Shown piece after piece: positions 62,557-64,000 of a stretch of DNA of 64,000 nt. Each line of letters begins with the position of its first letter. The first letter of the stretch is position 1. The notes beneath the pieces were generated by a model. The model made no database searches. It was not told the origin of the DNA and saw nothing but the letters and a program-made list of their open reading frames with translations. The stretch is from Novosphingobium jiangmenense (GTDB taxonomy: Bacteria; Pseudomonadota; Alphaproteobacteria; Sphingomonadales; Sphingomonadaceae), in contig NZ_JADQDC010000013.1 in assembly GCF_015694345.1 (NCBI RefSeq), forward strand, positions 1 to 64,000, read 5' to 3'. The position numbers were made by a program, and so were the translations under genes.

Positions 62557-63407
62557 CCTTCGCCGCCACAGTCCTCACCCTTTACCCTGAGATGTTCCCC
62601 GGCCCACTGGGCGTCAGCCTTGCAGGGCGTGCGTTGCGCGAAGGGACGTGGGCGATGGATGCGGTGCAGATCCGGGACTTTGCCATCGACAAGCACAAGA
62701 CCGTGGACGACACGCCGGCCGGTGGCGGGGCGGGGATGGTGTTGCGGGTGGATGTGTTGGCCAAGGCGATTGATCATGCGCGTAGTAAGGACCTCCCCGG
62801 AACGGGGAGGGGGACCGCTGCCGAAGGCAGTGGTGGAGGGGTCGGTGATGACGCGATACCCCTCCACCATCCTGCGGATGGTCCCCCTCCCCGTTGTTCC
62901 GGGGAGGTTTTACGGCCGGTGATTGCAATGACGCCTCGGGGCAAGCCGCTGACGCAAGCCCGCGTGCGGGAACTGGCGGCAGGCCCCGGCGTGATCCTCG
63001 TCTGCGGACGTTTCGAGGGATTTGACGAGCGGATTTTCGAGGGCCGCAACGTCGAGGAAGTCTCGGTCGGCGACATCGTTCTGTCGGGCGGGGAATGCGC
63101 CGCGCTGATGCTGCTCGACGCTTGCATTCGGCTGCTTCCCGGCGTAATGGGCGCGGCTTCTAGCGGGCATGAGGAGTCGTTCGAGAACGGCCTCCTTGAA
63201 TACCCGCACTACACCCGACCTGCTGAGTGGGAAGGGCGCACGATCCCTGAAGTGCTGCGATCGGGGGATCATGCGAAGATCGCGGCTTGGCGCAAGTCAC
63301 AGTCCGAGATCGATACACGGTTACGCAGGCCGGACCTTTGGGAGCGCCACATCGGCGTTCGGGTCCAGTCTGCCTCTGGCGCGCAGCGTGAAGTGCAGGA
63401 CGATTGA
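62553..63407 (+). CDS. trmD: tRNA (guanine-N1)-methyltransferase TrmD with in-frame insertion
   Basis: This SPOUT-class enzyme methylates G37 of tRNA. The frame is open over 284 residues. N-part [20 protein letters not shown] and [19 protein letters not shown]; later [45 protein letters not shown] and [11 protein letters not shown] are all intact, so the fold is complete. Between AIDHAR and PVIAMTPRG about 40 extra residues (a Gly/Pro-rich segment, ~79-119) come from a palindromic DNA element. Usual length is ~245. The insert falls in a surface loop ahead of a core strand and the SAM knot, so activity may persist. Confidence 0.95.
   Translation: MTFAATVLTLYPEMFPGPLGVSLAGRALREGTWAMDAVQIRDFAIDKHKTVDDTPAGGGAGMVLRVDVLAKAIDHARSKDLPGTGRGTAAEGSGGGVGDDAIPLHHPADGPPPRCSGEVLRPVIAMTPRGKPLTQARVRELAAGPGVILVCGRFEGFDERIFEGRNVEEVSVGDIVLSGGECAALMLLDACIRLLPGVMGAASSGHEESFENGLLEYPHYTRPAEWEGRTIPEVLRSGDHAKIAAWRKSQSEIDTRLRRPDLWERHIGVRVQSASGAQREVQDD
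62790..62909. repeat. palindromic element inserted in trmD
   Basis: Left arm from ACCTCCCCGGAACGGGGAGG at 62790 and right arm ending CCGTTGTTCCGGGGAGGTT at 62909 are inverted over roughly 50 bases each, with inner CTGCCGAAGGCAG and CCATCCTGCGGATGG hairpins. About 120 bases, a multiple of three, with no stop in the trmD frame. Confidence 0.9.
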
Positions 63408-63409
63408 AA

Positions 63410-63778
63410 ATGAACCTGATTCAGCAGCTTGAAGCTGAAGCCATCGCCGAATTCAAGGCGAAGAAGGAAATTCCGGACTTCCGCGCTGGCGACACCGTCC
63501 GCGTCGGCGTGCGCGTCGTCGAAGGCGAGCGTACCCGCGTCCAGGCCTACGAAGGCGTGTGCATCGCGCGCTCGAACCGTGGCCTCGGCTCGAACTTCAC
63601 CGTTCGCAAGATTTCGTTCGGCGAAGGCGTGGAGCGCGTGTTCCCGCTCTACTCGCCCAACATCGATTCGATTACCGTGGTGCGCCGTGGTGTCGTGCGT
63701 CGTGCGAAGCTCTACTACCTTCGCGGCCGCACCGGCAAATCGGCGCGTATTGCCGAGCGTAAGGTCACCAAGGCCTGA
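63410..63778 (+). CDS. rplS: 50S ribosomal protein L19 (bL19)
   Basis: A 122-residue bL19 starting at ATG 63410 ([15 protein letters not shown]); TTG 63404 would only add two residues. [50 protein letters not shown] and [20 protein letters not shown] are all family-typical. It is the last gene of the operon and is followed by a terminator. Confidence 0.98.
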   Translation: MNLIQQLEAEAIAEFKAKKEIPDFRAGDTVRVGVRVVEGERTRVQAYEGVCIARSNRGLGSNFTVRKISFGEGVERVFPLYSPNIDSITVVRRGVVRRAKLYYLRGRTGKSARIAERKVTKA

Positions 63779-63808
63779 GCAACGCCGTAGCACGGTTAAC
63801 GTGTTGAG

Positions 63809-63845
63809 AAAGGCGTCCTGGCTCAAGGCCAGGGCGCCTTTTCTG
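63809..63845 (+). terminator. intrinsic terminator after rplS
   Basis: AAGGCGTCCTGGC and GCCAGGGCGCCTT pair around TCAAG, followed by TTCTG with a short U-run. Confidence 0.8.
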
Positions 63846-63931
63846 CTTTCAAGCGCAACCATTTCGGGCCACTTAGGCGCATCGCAAACATGCCCCGGCG
63901 GCAAGCCGGGCCAGAGGATACCGAAAACCCA

Positions 63932-64000
63932 TGCGTCATTTCCGCCTGCTCGCCGCCTGCGCGCTTTCCGCCTTTGTCGCCGCGCCTGCGCTTGCCCAAC
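63932..64000 (+). CDS. N-terminal fragment of an exported protein (runs off the window)
   Basis: The frame from ATG 63932 gives 23 residues: basic MRHFR, a hydrophobic core (LLAACALSAFVAAPA) and ALAQ, a classic Sec signal peptide with cleavage after ALA. The mature protein is not visible, so no function is assigned. Confidence 0.75.

Overview
The window is a G+C-rich chromosomal segment of an alphaproteobacterium of the order Sphingomonadales, most likely Novosphingobium or a close relative. This rests on the gene families and on layout: a bamA-skp-fabZ stretch that lacks the usual lipid A genes (sphingomonads replace LPS with glycosphingolipids), a canonical G-1:C73 tRNA-His, an HWE kinase next to a FAT-GUY response regulator, and an N-hydroxyl-type alphaproteobacterial gene order around ffs-dnaX-ybaB. 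Genus level is inference; no 16S gene is present.

Layout. 1-2.5 kb: an accessory edge with a partial IS66-like transposase, an A+T-rich four-helix membrane protein gene, and a helix-turn-helix gene preceded by a perfect GTTC-N7-GTTC (LexA-type) box and laced with palindromic repeats. 2.4-9.7 kb: ABC-F ATPase, tRNA-Ile2, polysaccharide deacetylase plus a degenerate histidine kinase, Lrp regulator, chorismate mutase, polyprenyl diphosphate synthase. 9.7-18.4 kb: Tas-like aldo/keto reductase, HrpB helicase, complex I subunit, SRP RNA, dnaX-ybaB, MlaA. 18.4-24.6 kb: SIR2-like protein, lon, HU, a lipoprotein, an rRNA methyltransferase of the RlmB type and tRNA-Tyr. 24.6-28 kb: an A+T-rich islet with a micro-ORF, an alpha/beta hydrolase, psd-pssA, and a small membrane protein facing a regulatory region with DnaA-type boxes and a second LexA-type box.

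28.4-39.9 kb is the conserved translation/envelope run rpsB-tsf-pyrH-frr-uppS-cdsA-dxr-rseP-bamA-skp-fabZ-rpmE. 39.9-43.5 kb: a MarR regulator with a palindromic operator, a prolyl-4-hydroxylase-like oxygenase and the minor type II pseudopilin genes gspHIJK. 43.6-48.8 kb: tRNA-His and the cytochrome c maturation operon ccmCDEFGHI, with translationally overlapping genes. 48.9-54.2 kb: kup, HWE kinase and response regulator, a small lipoprotein, a PuuD-like membrane protein and YciB. 54.2-57.1 kb: ftsY-mtaB-dapF on the minus strand, then a GGDEF-EAL protein. 59.1-63.8 kb: ffh, then rpsP-rimM-trmD-rplS, an otherwise very conserved operon here interrupted by a vapBC toxin-antitoxin pair and a small membrane protein gene.

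The most unusual observation is that trmD carries an in-frame, roughly 120-bp palindromic element that adds about 40 residues to a universal tRNA methyltransferase. Related palindromic repeats lie between genes and also inside the helix-turn-helix gene near the left edge, suggesting a mobile repeat family that can be tolerated inside coding sequence.
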